The notes below the pieces were generated by a model, which was not told the origin of the DNA, searched no databases, and saw nothing but the letters and a program-made list of their open reading frames with translations. From Dyadobacter sp. Leaf189 (lineage in GTDB: Bacteria > Bacteroidota > Bacteroidia > Cytophagales > Spirosomataceae), in assembly GCF_001424405.1 (NCBI RefSeq), contig NZ_LMPS01000005.1, positions 716,268-780,267 on the forward strand: DNA of 64,000 bases, written 5' to 3'. Shown here one piece after another: positions 17,114 to 24,415 of the stretch. Position 1 is the first letter of the stretch. Every line of letters begins with the position of its first letter. Position numbers and translations under genes: made by a program.

Positions 17114-17209
17114 AATGCGCATTTGCAACGATTTGTTGCGCTTTTTCGTAATGTTTAAATGCAGGATTTCGTTAATCCATTGTAAATAAATTGTGATTAA
17201 GCCAAACAA

Positions 17210-17968
17210 ATGAAAAATTTCAGGAACAGTTGGAGTATCGTATTGCTTGCCGCCCTTTTCGGATGTAGTTCTTCAAAAACAATGACCTACGAGTCAAAGT
17301 GGAATGCGCCTTTTACGTATGTGGATGAAGTGAAACCTGACCAGCAGGATCAGAGATCGAGGTTGAAATATGGGATCATCAACGACGATCAGTTCGTGTA
17401 CATTACCCTTAAAACAAAAGATCCTTCGACGATCCAGAATATACTGAGCAGCGGCTTGAAGATTGCATTCAGTCCCGAAGGCCAGAAAAAAGAAGCATAT
17501 TCGCTGCTTTTTCCGGTGGTGATGAAAGAAGATAGGAAAGCATTGAAGCGCATTGATACGGACCTGCCTAACAGCCTGGGACTTGATCTGCTGCTTGATT
17601 CATACAATAAAGAAGCAGTCTGGAAAGACAAAAGTGGCCAGCATTTTATCAACCTGGTTGTGCCCGACGGCAGCATTAAGTCGCGCATCTCGATGGATAA
17701 AAACGGCGAGCTTACCGAGCAGATCGTGATCCCGTTCAGCTTGATGGCTGTAAATGCAAAGGAAACTTCCATGTTGGGTGTAAACATCAAAGTGGAAGGG
17801 CAATCCTCCCAGTCGGGCTTCAGTCCGCGGATCGGCATTGGTTTGGGCGGCGGTATCGGAATGGGCGGCGGAATGGGCGTGGGTATCGGAACAGGCGGCT
17901 CGCGGTATAACAACAATGAAAGGAATGTAGATATCAGGCTGGAAGTGCAGCTTGCAAGAGCTAATTAA
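17210..17968 (+). CDS. Putative lipoprotein with Gly-rich tail
   Basis: The 252-residue product has a lipoprotein signal peptide with a lipobox-like LAALFGC. The mature part (TYESKWNAPFTYVDEVKPD ...) describes a beta-rich domain of unknown family. The C-terminal third contains a stretch of alternating Gly/Ile/Met residues (about 205-235), unusual and likely flexible or surface exposed, and then ends in a predicted strand (VDIRLEVQLARAN). It lies about 100 nt after the signalling operon and is followed by a strong terminator. No function is assigned. Confidence 0.7.
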   Translation: MKNFRNSWSIVLLAALFGCSSSKTMTYESKWNAPFTYVDEVKPDQQDQRSRLKYGIINDDQFVYITLKTKDPSTIQNILSSGLKIAFSPEGQKKEAYSLLFPVVMKEDRKALKRIDTDLPNSLGLDLLLDSYNKEAVWKDKSGQHFINLVVPDGSIKSRISMDKNGELTEQIVIPFSLMAVNAKETSMLGVNIKVEGQSSQSGFSPRIGIGLGGGIGMGGGMGVGIGTGGSRYNNNERNVDIRLEVQLARAN

Positions 17969-17990
17969 ACCAGCCTTTATGGAGTGCAAA

Positions 17991-18019
17991 AGCCCGTCGG
18001 CAGCCCCGACGGGTTTTTT
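17991..18019 (+). terminator. Rho-independent terminator
   Basis: An 8-bp GC-rich stem (cccgtcgg at 17993-18000, ccgacggg at 18006-18013) with a 5-nt loop is followed by six T. It ends the lipoprotein transcript. Confidence 0.9.
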
Positions 18020-18138
18020 GTTGTAATCCGGCGCTTGCAGGAACATATTTTGCTAGCATAAGTACACACGTAATTGCTTTGGCTAAATGCCACCTTCATA
18101 TTGTCCGCAGGTCACGGGCGCAGACCTAACATTGAACA

Positions 18139-19986
18139 GTGAATAAAGTCAACATTAAGAAGTTCTATCATTTTTTAAAGTACAGGAGAGATTTTGCCCG
18201 GTACAGTCTCAGGAAAGCCAAGAGTTATGAAATCCTGCTGTTCTGGCTAAAAAGCGTGCTTAACCGTACACAGTTCCTGATCCTGTCGGGTGTACTGGTA
18301 GGAGTAACCTGCGGCCTGGCGGGCGTGCTGCTGAAAGAGCTGGTGCATTACATACACTACATTATCACCGACAAAGTCCACTTCGAGCGGCAGGTGTTTT
18401 TCTACATACTGTTTCCGTTCCTGGGAATTGTGACCACTACACTGGTGGTAATATTCCTTTTCAAGGGCCAGGACAGAAAAGGGATCGGCGCCATTCTTTA
18501 CGAGATCGCGCAAAATTCCAGTATTGTTTCGTCCGTCAAAATGTATTCGCAAATCGTGCAAAGCGCGATCACCGTGGGGCTCGGCGGCTCGGCCGGTTTG
18601 GAGAGTCCGATCGCCGTGACAGGCGCAGCCATTGGTTCCAACTTCGCGCGTACTTACAAGCTCGATTACCGCGAGCGTACATTGCTGCTTGCCGCCGGTG
18701 CAACAGCCGGTATCGCGTCCGCATTCAATGCGCCTATTGCCGGGATGATGTTCGCATTCGAGATCCTCCTGACAGGCGTTGTATTCTCCGATTTTATCCC
18801 GCTGGTTGTGGCTGCTGTCTGCGGGAGTTTGGTGTCAAAAATCCTTTTAGAGGAGGAGGTATTATTCCAGTTCAAGACCAGAAATCCTTTCGACTACCAC
18901 AACATTCCATACTACCTCGTACTGGGAATTCTCTGCGGCTTGTACGCCCGGTATTTTGTGTTGATTGCAAAAACGATCGACCAATTTTTCCATAACCTGA
19001 AAATGACGCGCATTCAAAAAGCGATGGTTGGTGGGGGTGTTCTTTCGGTGCTTTGCGTGCTCTATCCGCCGCTGTTTGGTGAGGGTTATGATACCATCAA
19101 AGCGATCACGAACGGACAGATGCAGGGCATTATGCAGAACAGTTTTTTCAGGTTCATTGGCTACCGCGACTGGGTCGTTATTGTGTTTGTGGCGGTGATC
19201 TGTTTGCTCAAAGCATTCTCTGCTTCCATCACGATTTTCAGCGGCGGGAACGGGGGAAATTTTGCGCCGTCGCTTTTCGCGGGCGGCTCGCTCGGCTATG
19301 TATTTGCATTGCTCTGCGTGCAGGCGGGAGTGAGCGACGTGCCCGTAAATAACCTCGTGATCGTAGGAATGGCGGGCGTAATGAGCGGGGTTCTTTATGC
19401 GCCGCTGACAGCCATATTTCTGATTGCAGAATCGACCTCCGGCTATGATCTTTTTATCCCGTTAATGATCGTTTCGGTGATCTCTTTTTCAATTGCAAAA
19501 TGGTTTTCATCCGTGTCGCCAGACCTTGAAAAACTCGCACAGCAAGGCAAGATTTTCACCCGTGAGCACGATCGGAATTTGCTTTCATTGCTCCACGTCC
19601 TCGACCTTATCGATAAGGATATCCAAGTCATCCATTGCGAGGCAAGCAGGGAGGAATTGGCCGATATGGTGCGTTCAGGACACCGGAATATCATCGCAGT
19701 AACCGACTCCGAAAACAAGCTTTCAGGTATCATTTCGCTCGACGATATCCGCCCGCTTTTCTTCAATCCGGGCGCCTACGATCTGCTCGAAGTAAAGCAG
19801 CTTATGAAGAAGCCCGAGGTCGTGATCAGCGACTTTGACAGCGTGGTAAGTGTCGTCAAAAAGTTCGACGAATCGGGCGCCTGGAATCTGCCTGTGGTGA
19901 AGACAAACGGCGAATTTGTCGGCTTTATTTCCAAATCTGCAATCCTCAACAGCTACCGCCAGCTGCTCCGCGCACATTCAGGCTAG
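18139..19986 (+). CDS. CLC-family chloride channel/transporter with CBS domains
   Basis: This integral membrane protein has 615 residues and a GTG start. About ten hydrophobic helices span residues 50-450. CLC signature regions are GGSAGLESPIAVTGA, where the Glu aligns with the gating glutamate of CLC proteins, and FSGGNGGNFAPSLFAGGSLG. The C-terminal 150 residues form a tandem CBS-type regulatory region (SREELADMVRSGHRNIIAVTD ... WNLPVVKTNGEFVGFISKSA), which often binds adenine nucleotides. The retained gating Glu favours a Cl-/H+ exchanger, though a channel cannot be excluded. It is monocistronic, upstream of a MarR gene. Confidence 0.92.
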   Translation: MNKVNIKKFYHFLKYRRDFARYSLRKAKSYEILLFWLKSVLNRTQFLILSGVLVGVTCGLAGVLLKELVHYIHYIITDKVHFERQVFFYILFPFLGIVTTTLVVIFLFKGQDRKGIGAILYEIAQNSSIVSSVKMYSQIVQSAITVGLGGSAGLESPIAVTGAAIGSNFARTYKLDYRERTLLLAAGATAGIASAFNAPIAGMMFAFEILLTGVVFSDFIPLVVAAVCGSLVSKILLEEEVLFQFKTRNPFDYHNIPYYLVLGILCGLYARYFVLIAKTIDQFFHNLKMTRIQKAMVGGGVLSVLCVLYPPLFGEGYDTIKAITNGQMQGIMQNSFFRFIGYRDWVVIVFVAVICLLKAFSASITIFSGGNGGNFAPSLFAGGSLGYVFALLCVQAGVSDVPVNNLVIVGMAGVMSGVLYAPLTAIFLIAESTSGYDLFIPLMIVSVISFSIAKWFSSVSPDLEKLAQQGKIFTREHDRNLLSLLHVLDLIDKDIQVIHCEASREELADMVRSGHRNIIAVTDSENKLSGIISLDDIRPLFFNPGAYDLLEVKQLMKKPEVVISDFDSVVSVVKKFDESGAWNLPVVKTNGEFVGFISKSAILNSYRQLLRAHSG

Positions 19987-20062
19987 AAGTGCCACGTGAA
20001 ACATTTTCTTGGAATATCAAAATCTTAATCAATTGTTTAATAGGATCATAGGATTTCAATTT

Positions 20063-20100
20063 AATTGATATATATTTGAGTAATCAAGTATATATCAATT
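20063..20100 (+). promoter_or_regulatory. MarR operator overlapping a -7 element
   Basis: Two 17-bp arms (20063-20079 and 20084-20100) form an inverted repeat with one mismatch around a GTAA spacer. The left arm contains TATATTTG at 20071-20078, an exact Bacteroidota -7 element. Further TCAAGTA-type half sites occur at about 20106 and 20129, just before the marR-type ATG at 20136. The layout predicts autorepression. Confidence 0.65.
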
Positions 20101-20135
20101 ATTATTCAAGTACATTTCAAGTTTAAATCAAGTAT

Positions 20136-20570
20136 ATGGCGGCAATTTCTCAATCATTGAAATTCTTTCTCAACCTCACCACCGTACAGTCGCTGATCTT
20201 CAAGAAGTTCGACTCAAAGCTGAGTTCACATGGGCTAAGTCTGAATGAATTTATGATCCTCTATCACCTCGGGGAGGCGCCTGATGAGAAGCTGCGGCGC
20301 ACGGATCTGGCGGAGAAAATTGGTCTTACCGCATCGGGAATTACCCGCATGTTGTCGCCCCTGGAAAAGCTGGGAATGGTACGCCGGGAGGCCAACAGCC
20401 GTGACGCCCGGGTGAGCTATGTGAAGCTGGCCAATGCAGGTAAGAAAGTGCTGACCGAATCGGCTGTTTCTGCCGAGGCAATGTCGGAACAGATACTGGC
20501 CAGTGTGAAAACAAAAAAGCTCGAAGAGCTCTCTAAAATGCTCTTCGAGCTGGGCGCTACGATCGAGTAA
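20136..20570 (+). CDS. MarR-family transcriptional regulator
   Basis: The 144-residue protein has the winged helix-turn-helix layout of MarR regulators. A helical dimerisation segment is followed by LNEFMILYHLGEAP, then the recognition region RRTDLAEKIGLTASGITRMLSPLEKLGMVRR, and the wing (NSRDARVSYVKLANAGKKVL). MarR proteins bind palindromic operators as dimers and usually respond to phenolic or other small ligands. A near-perfect palindrome directly upstream supports self-regulation. The convergent genes downstream run on the other strand, so its other targets are unknown; the CLC gene upstream is a candidate only by proximity. Confidence 0.9.
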   Translation: MAAISQSLKFFLNLTTVQSLIFKKFDSKLSSHGLSLNEFMILYHLGEAPDEKLRRTDLAEKIGLTASGITRMLSPLEKLGMVRREANSRDARVSYVKLANAGKKVLTESAVSAEAMSEQILASVKTKKLEELSKMLFELGATIE

Positions 20571-20601
20571 ACGTACGGGAAAGAAAATCTTTTCCGTACG
20601 T
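20571..20601. terminator. Hairpin between convergent genes
   Basis: The arms acgtacgggaaa (20571-20582) and ttttccgtacgt (20590-20601) pair with one mismatch. The A-rich and T-rich inner flanks make it usable from both directions, between the MarR gene and the minus-strand DUF4097 gene ending at 20618. Confidence 0.55.
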
Positions 20602-20617
20602 CAAAATCTCAGCGGGC

Positions 20618-21448
20618 TTACTTCGCCTTTCTCACGTAAATATTCCCGTTCATATTCTTCATCATGATCTCGCTTCCGCCTCCATTTACCTTTCCTTTTA
20701 CCCAGTCTTCAAGCGAAACTTTGAACATTCCATCCTTTGAAGTGCGCGTCGCCTGCGGCTGACTTTTGTCAACCTCCACGTCGAAGTCGCTGTAAATTTC
20801 GCCCCGGTCGGATTTCAGTTTTACATCGAATTTCGCAGTAGCCGGAAGTGTCACATCCACGTTTCCGTTCAGTGTTGAGAACGCCATCGGCGACTTCGCA
20901 TCGACTGTTTTGAAGGTAGCTTTCAGCGTCCCGTTGATCGTGTTGGCAACCGCCGAACCGGATACATTCGTAAGTGAGATTTCCCCATTGACATTGGCCA
21001 CTTCCAGCTCTCCATCTACATTCTCCACGATGATATCCCCGTCGTTTACAGTGGACGCTTTGAGCGCGAATTTCTGGGGTACTTTGATATGCAGGTTCAT
21101 TGGTTTGTTTACAAACCGGGAAGTTATTTTAATCGAATTGTTCTCTTCCGTTGCCGTCAGTTCGAGTCCGCTCGAAGGAACAATGCGCCGCATTCCTGCT
21201 GCGTTTTCATCCTTGGGCTTATCGTTCTGCTCGGGTACTTTTCCCGTTGCTTCAATCACTACTTCCTTGCCTGCATAGCCGCTGATCCGGATGCTTCCAT
21301 TGAGGAGGTTTACTTTCAGGCTGCCAGGTTTGGACGGGTCAGAAAGTGGTACCGTAATGGTCTCTTTTGCCTGTCCGAAAACAGTCGCATTGCCGAAGAC
21401 AGCCAGTGAAATGCTTAGCGCGAGGGTTATAAATCGGTTGGTTTTCAT
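20618..21448 (-). CDS. DUF4097-family exported beta-repeat protein
   Basis: This 276-residue protein has a Sec signal peptide (MKTNRFITLALSISLAVFGN). The mature part is built of short repeating beta turns such as GSLKVNLLNGSIRISGYAG, VDGELEVANVNGEISLTNVSG and TINGTLKATF. These N-G-x-[IV] rungs are typical of DUF4097, a beta-helix-like adhesin/envelope family of unknown function. It lies 6 nt after a paralogue and is the last gene of a sigma / anti-sigma operon, so it is probably expressed under envelope or growth-state control. Its C-terminus (MMKNMNGNIYVRKAK) matches that of the neighbouring paralogue. Confidence 0.85.
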   Translation of the reverse strand: MKTNRFITLALSISLAVFGNATVFGQAKETITVPLSDPSKPGSLKVNLLNGSIRISGYAGKEVVIEATGKVPEQNDKPKDENAAGMRRIVPSSGLELTATEENNSIKITSRFVNKPMNLHIKVPQKFALKASTVNDGDIIVENVDGELEVANVNGEISLTNVSGSAVANTINGTLKATFKTVDAKSPMAFSTLNGNVDVTLPATAKFDVKLKSDRGEIYSDFDVEVDKSQPQATRTSKDGMFKVSLEDWVKGKVNGGGSEIMMKNMNGNIYVRKAK

Positions 21449-21454
21449 CGTTGC

Positions 21455-22315
21455 TTATGATTGCTTTTTGAGATAGATATTACCGTTAAATGTTTCAAAC
21501 TTGTAAGTGGGCCCACCCTGACCAATGCGGATATACGTTTCGGTATTCAGCTTGTACACGGTCTTGTTCCCGTCGTTAACCTGGTTCTTCACCACGCGGG
21601 CCGGCAGCTGTTCTGCATTGGGGAAGTCGGTGTAGAATTCGCCGTGGAAGCTCTTGAACTGGCAGTCGGCCGAAAGAGCCGCAGGGTAGGTGATACGGAT
21701 ATCCCCGTTCAGCGTTTTGAAATCAGACTCACCCGGGGGCAGTGTCAGAAAGTTGGCCTCGACATTGCCATTGACTGTCCGCATCCTGGCGGTACCCTTC
21801 GCATTGGCGACTCGGATAGCGCCGTTTACGTTACTGACACTTAGCGGACCGGTCACATTGTCTACCGTCACGTCGCCTCCATTAACCGTCGAAACGTGCA
21901 GGCTCATTGCGTAGGGGACTTTGACTGTAAAATCCAGTGCGTAATTGTACTCGATTTTTGGACCTTCCCAGTTTCTACGTCCGCGGTTTGGACGCGAGTC
22001 GAAAGGTTCGGCGATGTAGACGATGATACTGTCGGCTTTCTGATCATAGCTTAGTTTAAACTGGCTCTTGCCTTGTTCCAGTACCTCGCTTGTTTTGGCA
22101 GTAATTTTTTTATTCACTTCCAGGATCACCTTATCTCCGGCATATCCCTCCACTTTGATAAACCCATTGATGTTGTAAATAGCGAGCGTACTGCCGGAAG
22201 CAGTGGGCGCGGCGAATTCCTTGCTGATATGCTCCTTAAATTCCAGGTTTTGCGCCGGGGCCTGGGTACAGCAGAGTACCGCTCCCGCCAGCAGGGGGAT
22301 TGCAAAAAGTTTCAT
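21455..22315 (-). CDS. DUF4097-family exported beta-repeat protein, paralogue
   Basis: The 286-residue product begins with a signal peptide (MKLFAIPLLAGAVLCC; cleavage probably after APAQ, although the Cys pair leaves a lipoprotein reading open). It carries the same rung-like repeats as its neighbour: TVNGGDVTVDNVTGPLSVS, NVNGAIRVANAKG and TVNGNVEANFLTL. It ends FNGNIYLKKQS, parallel to the end of the downstream gene, pointing to an old tandem duplication. It sits between the anti-sigma factor (24 nt upstream) and its paralogue (6 nt downstream). The molecular role is unknown. Confidence 0.85.
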   Translation of the reverse strand: MKLFAIPLLAGAVLCCTQAPAQNLEFKEHISKEFAAPTASGSTLAIYNINGFIKVEGYAGDKVILEVNKKITAKTSEVLEQGKSQFKLSYDQKADSIIVYIAEPFDSRPNRGRRNWEGPKIEYNYALDFTVKVPYAMSLHVSTVNGGDVTVDNVTGPLSVSNVNGAIRVANAKGTARMRTVNGNVEANFLTLPPGESDFKTLNGDIRITYPAALSADCQFKSFHGEFYTDFPNAEQLPARVVKNQVNDGNKTVYKLNTETYIRIGQGGPTYKFETFNGNIYLKKQS

Positions 22316-22339
22316 GGCTGATAAATAGATGATGGATGT

Positions 22340-23179
22340 TTAAGATAAATCCTTGATCGATTGTTCGATTTTATTCTTGACCAGATTGTCGAGACCCTCT
22401 TTCCGGAGCAGTGATTTCAATGCTTTAATGGAGCGTTTCTCCTGCAGCTTCACCATCACGTCGGCCAATGCAGCCTGCACCATCGGCGATTCCTGTTTAG
22501 AAAGTGATTTCACCAGCCCGCTGCGGACAAGTGGATTGTCGGCGTACTGCATAAGAGCTTCGAGCGTGACGAGGCGCACGTTCACGTTGTCGTCGTTATT
22601 GAGTGTGGTAAAAAGCGCATCGATCACGCGTTCGTCTGCCTGGGCGATCTCGCTGGTGTAACTTACCGCCCGCAGCCGCTCCGTTGCCGACGGATTTTCA
22701 ATCAATGAAAGCATCATCGTGCTTTTCATATCCTGTACCTGCGCGGCCAGGGTTTCTATCTGCTGCTGGTAAGCGGCAGCCTGGCTGTTGCGCTGGGTTA
22801 CCTTGTACCCGATTGCCGCGCCCAGTGCTACCAAAAGCAGGCTGAAACCCAGCTGTATTGCCCATTGCGGCACTACCAGCTCCTGAATCCTTTCCAGCAG
22901 CGCCTGCCATGAAAATCGGGGTGTTTTCTGTTCAGCGGCTTTAAACTCTTCAAGCATGTCATAGAAGTTCAGCCGCATGGCCGGACCTGGTTCCGGAACG
23001 GACATTTTACCCAGACTATCCCAAAGCTGTTTATCTGCCGCAAACTCTTCCTGACACTCCAGGCATTCCGCCAGGTGCATGTTCATATCCATTTGCTCCG
23101 CTTTGCTGAGGCGGTTTTGCAGCCAGTCGGTCAGGTGTTCCCTGGACTGCGCGCAACGTATGTGTTTATCTTCTTTCAT
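22340..23179 (-). CDS. Anti-sigma factor with zinc finger, TM helix and HEAT-like repeats
   Basis: The 279-residue protein starts with a zinc-binding anti-sigma domain (Cys9, His35-x3-Cys39-x2-Cys42). A single membrane helix (VPQWAIQLGFSLLLVALGAA) follows near residues 105-128. Beyond the membrane is a helix-rich region whose repeats (RVIDALFTTLNNDDNVNVRL, LVRSGLVKSLSKQESPMVQA) resemble HEAT units, a less common extracytoplasmic part. Its start overlaps the end of the sigma gene by 14 bp, the normal arrangement for a cognate pair. The predicted role is to hold the sigma factor at the inner membrane until a signal is sensed. Confidence 0.87.
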   Translation of the reverse strand: MKEDKHIRCAQSREHLTDWLQNRLSKAEQMDMNMHLAECLECQEEFAADKQLWDSLGKMSVPEPGPAMRLNFYDMLEEFKAAEQKTPRFSWQALLERIQELVVPQWAIQLGFSLLLVALGAAIGYKVTQRNSQAAAYQQQIETLAAQVQDMKSTMMLSLIENPSATERLRAVSYTSEIAQADERVIDALFTTLNNDDNVNVRLVTLEALMQYADNPLVRSGLVKSLSKQESPMVQAALADVMVKLQEKRSIKALKSLLRKEGLDNLVKNKIEQSIKDLS

Positions 23180-23717
23180 TGGTAAAAAACTTTTTCTTTA
23201 ATTCCCCCAAAGCGCGGTGAACACGCACTTTCACAGTCCCTTCATTGATGTTCAGCACTTTGGCTATCTCCTCGTATTTTAGCTCCTGAAAGCGGCTCAT
23301 GATCAGGATTTCGCGGTGCTCGGTGCTCAGGCCCGCCATTGCCTGGTGCAGGAAATCCTTGTCCTGCTGTTTTTCAAAACCACTATCCGCCGAGGTACCT
23401 CCGCCAAGCTGATCGGCCACATCGTTTACATCAACATTGTTCCGCCCCTTGTTTTCACGAATCGAATCGTTCAGTACGTTTCTTGCCAGGTGGTACATCC
23501 ACGACCTGAACTCGCCTTCGCCGGTGAAATTATGCTTGTATTTGAGCATCCGGTAAAACACATTCTGTACCAGGTCTTCACTCCGGTCTGCGTTGTGAGT
23601 CATGTGATAGAAAAACGCGAAAAGAGGCCGGTTATAGCGCTCAAACAGCAAGCCCATCTTATCCAGATCGCCGGCTTTTACCCGTAGCATCAATGAATTG
23701 TCTGTGAGCGTATTCAA
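23166..23717 (-). CDS. ECF-type RNA polymerase sigma factor
   Basis: This 183-residue sigma-70 family protein has region 2 (LFERYNRPLFAFFYHMTHNADRSEDLVQNVFYRML, RSWMYHLARNVLND) and region 4 (LSTEHREILIMSRFQELKYEEIAKVLNINEGTVKVRVHRAL). The best start is TTG at 23715-23717, because the next ATG (Met10) would trim the usual N-terminus. It is first in an operon with its anti-sigma factor and two DUF4097 proteins, which are likely regulon members. Confidence 0.92.
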   Translation of the reverse strand: MNTLTDNSLMLRVKAGDLDKMGLLFERYNRPLFAFFYHMTHNADRSEDLVQNVFYRMLKYKHNFTGEGEFRSWMYHLARNVLNDSIRENKGRNNVDVNDVADQLGGGTSADSGFEKQQDKDFLHQAMAGLSTEHREILIMSRFQELKYEEIAKVLNINEGTVKVRVHRALGELKKKFFTNERR

Positions 23718-23841
23718 GCGGCTGCCTCTTTTTTGTGGTGATTCTGACGTGGAAACTGGGAAATGCTGAAAAGGTTACAGGAAATTAAAAGTTTTTTTCA
23801 AAAAGTATTGATGTGGAGCTCTATCCCCCCATTGGGCACAA

Positions 23842-23866
23842 AAAAGCCGGCTATTAACCGGCTTTT
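23842..23866 (-). terminator. Terminator of the DUF2383 gene
   Basis: A perfect 9-bp stem (aaaagccgg 23842-23850, ccggctttt 23858-23866) with A/T-rich ends lies two bases beyond the minus-strand stop at 23868. On the minus strand it finishes in a T-run. Confidence 0.85.
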
Positions 23867-23867
23867 G

Positions 23868-24350
23868 TCAGGTGGTAAGAGGATATTGCGGAAGGTCCCT
23901 TTGCCGGTCCCGCTCTCTTTTAAGCGTATCATGCGCATTGTGGATCGCCGACTGTTGCTTGACGAGCAGGTCCATAACTTCCTTGGGGAATGCAACAGCG
24001 TTGACAGCCTCGTCGTAGGCCTTCTTGGCTGCATCTTCGCCGCCCTCTGCATTTTCCAGCACTGCGCGTCTGTTATCCCAGCTGAAAAGCGACCGGATAT
24101 CCATCCAAACCCGGTACAGCTTACCGGAAGTCATCGTACCTGTTTCAGGCTCTCCGCCCAGACTTCTTACTAAATTGTTCAGGTCCGCTACATTCGCCCG
24201 GCTCTGGTCTGCCAGGTTATTGAACATCGACCGCAGGTCCGTTTCTATTTCTTTCGTTTCGCTGTAAGCCTTTTCATACCCCGCGATCCGGTCATTGTTA
24301 ATGACGATCAGATCGTTGAGCGCTTCGATTACTTCTTCATTTTGCGCCAT
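23868..24350 (-). CDS. DUF2383 four-helix-bundle protein
   Basis: The frame extends further upstream, but the added residues overlap the permease gene and look non-coding; the ATG at 24348-24350 gives a clean 160-residue start (MAQNEEVIEALNDLIVINND). The sequence is helical throughout, with NDRIAGYEKAYSETKEIETD and VWMDIRSLFSWDNRRAVLEN. This matches the PA2169/DUF2383 family of ferritin-like helical bundles, often linked to stress or stationary phase. The function is not established. A -7 element at 24397-24404 and a terminator at 23842-23866 make it a single-gene unit. Confidence 0.85.
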   Translation of the reverse strand: MAQNEEVIEALNDLIVINNDRIAGYEKAYSETKEIETDLRSMFNNLADQSRANVADLNNLVRSLGGEPETGTMTSGKLYRVWMDIRSLFSWDNRRAVLENAEGGEDAAKKAYDEAVNAVAFPKEVMDLLVKQQSAIHNAHDTLKRERDRQRDLPQYPLTT

Positions 24351-24396
24351 GGCAGTTGTTGATTTAGTGATGGCGACTTTCGTTAAATAATTATTC

Positions 24397-24404
24397 CAAA
24401 GGTA
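24397..24404 (-). promoter_or_regulatory. -7 promoter element for the DUF2383 gene
   Basis: On the minus strand this reads TACCTTTG, an exact TAnnTTTG match, about 47 nt before the ATG at 24350. No clear -33 TTTG was found at standard spacing. Confidence 0.4.
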
Positions 24405-24415
24405 TTTTCCAGCTT

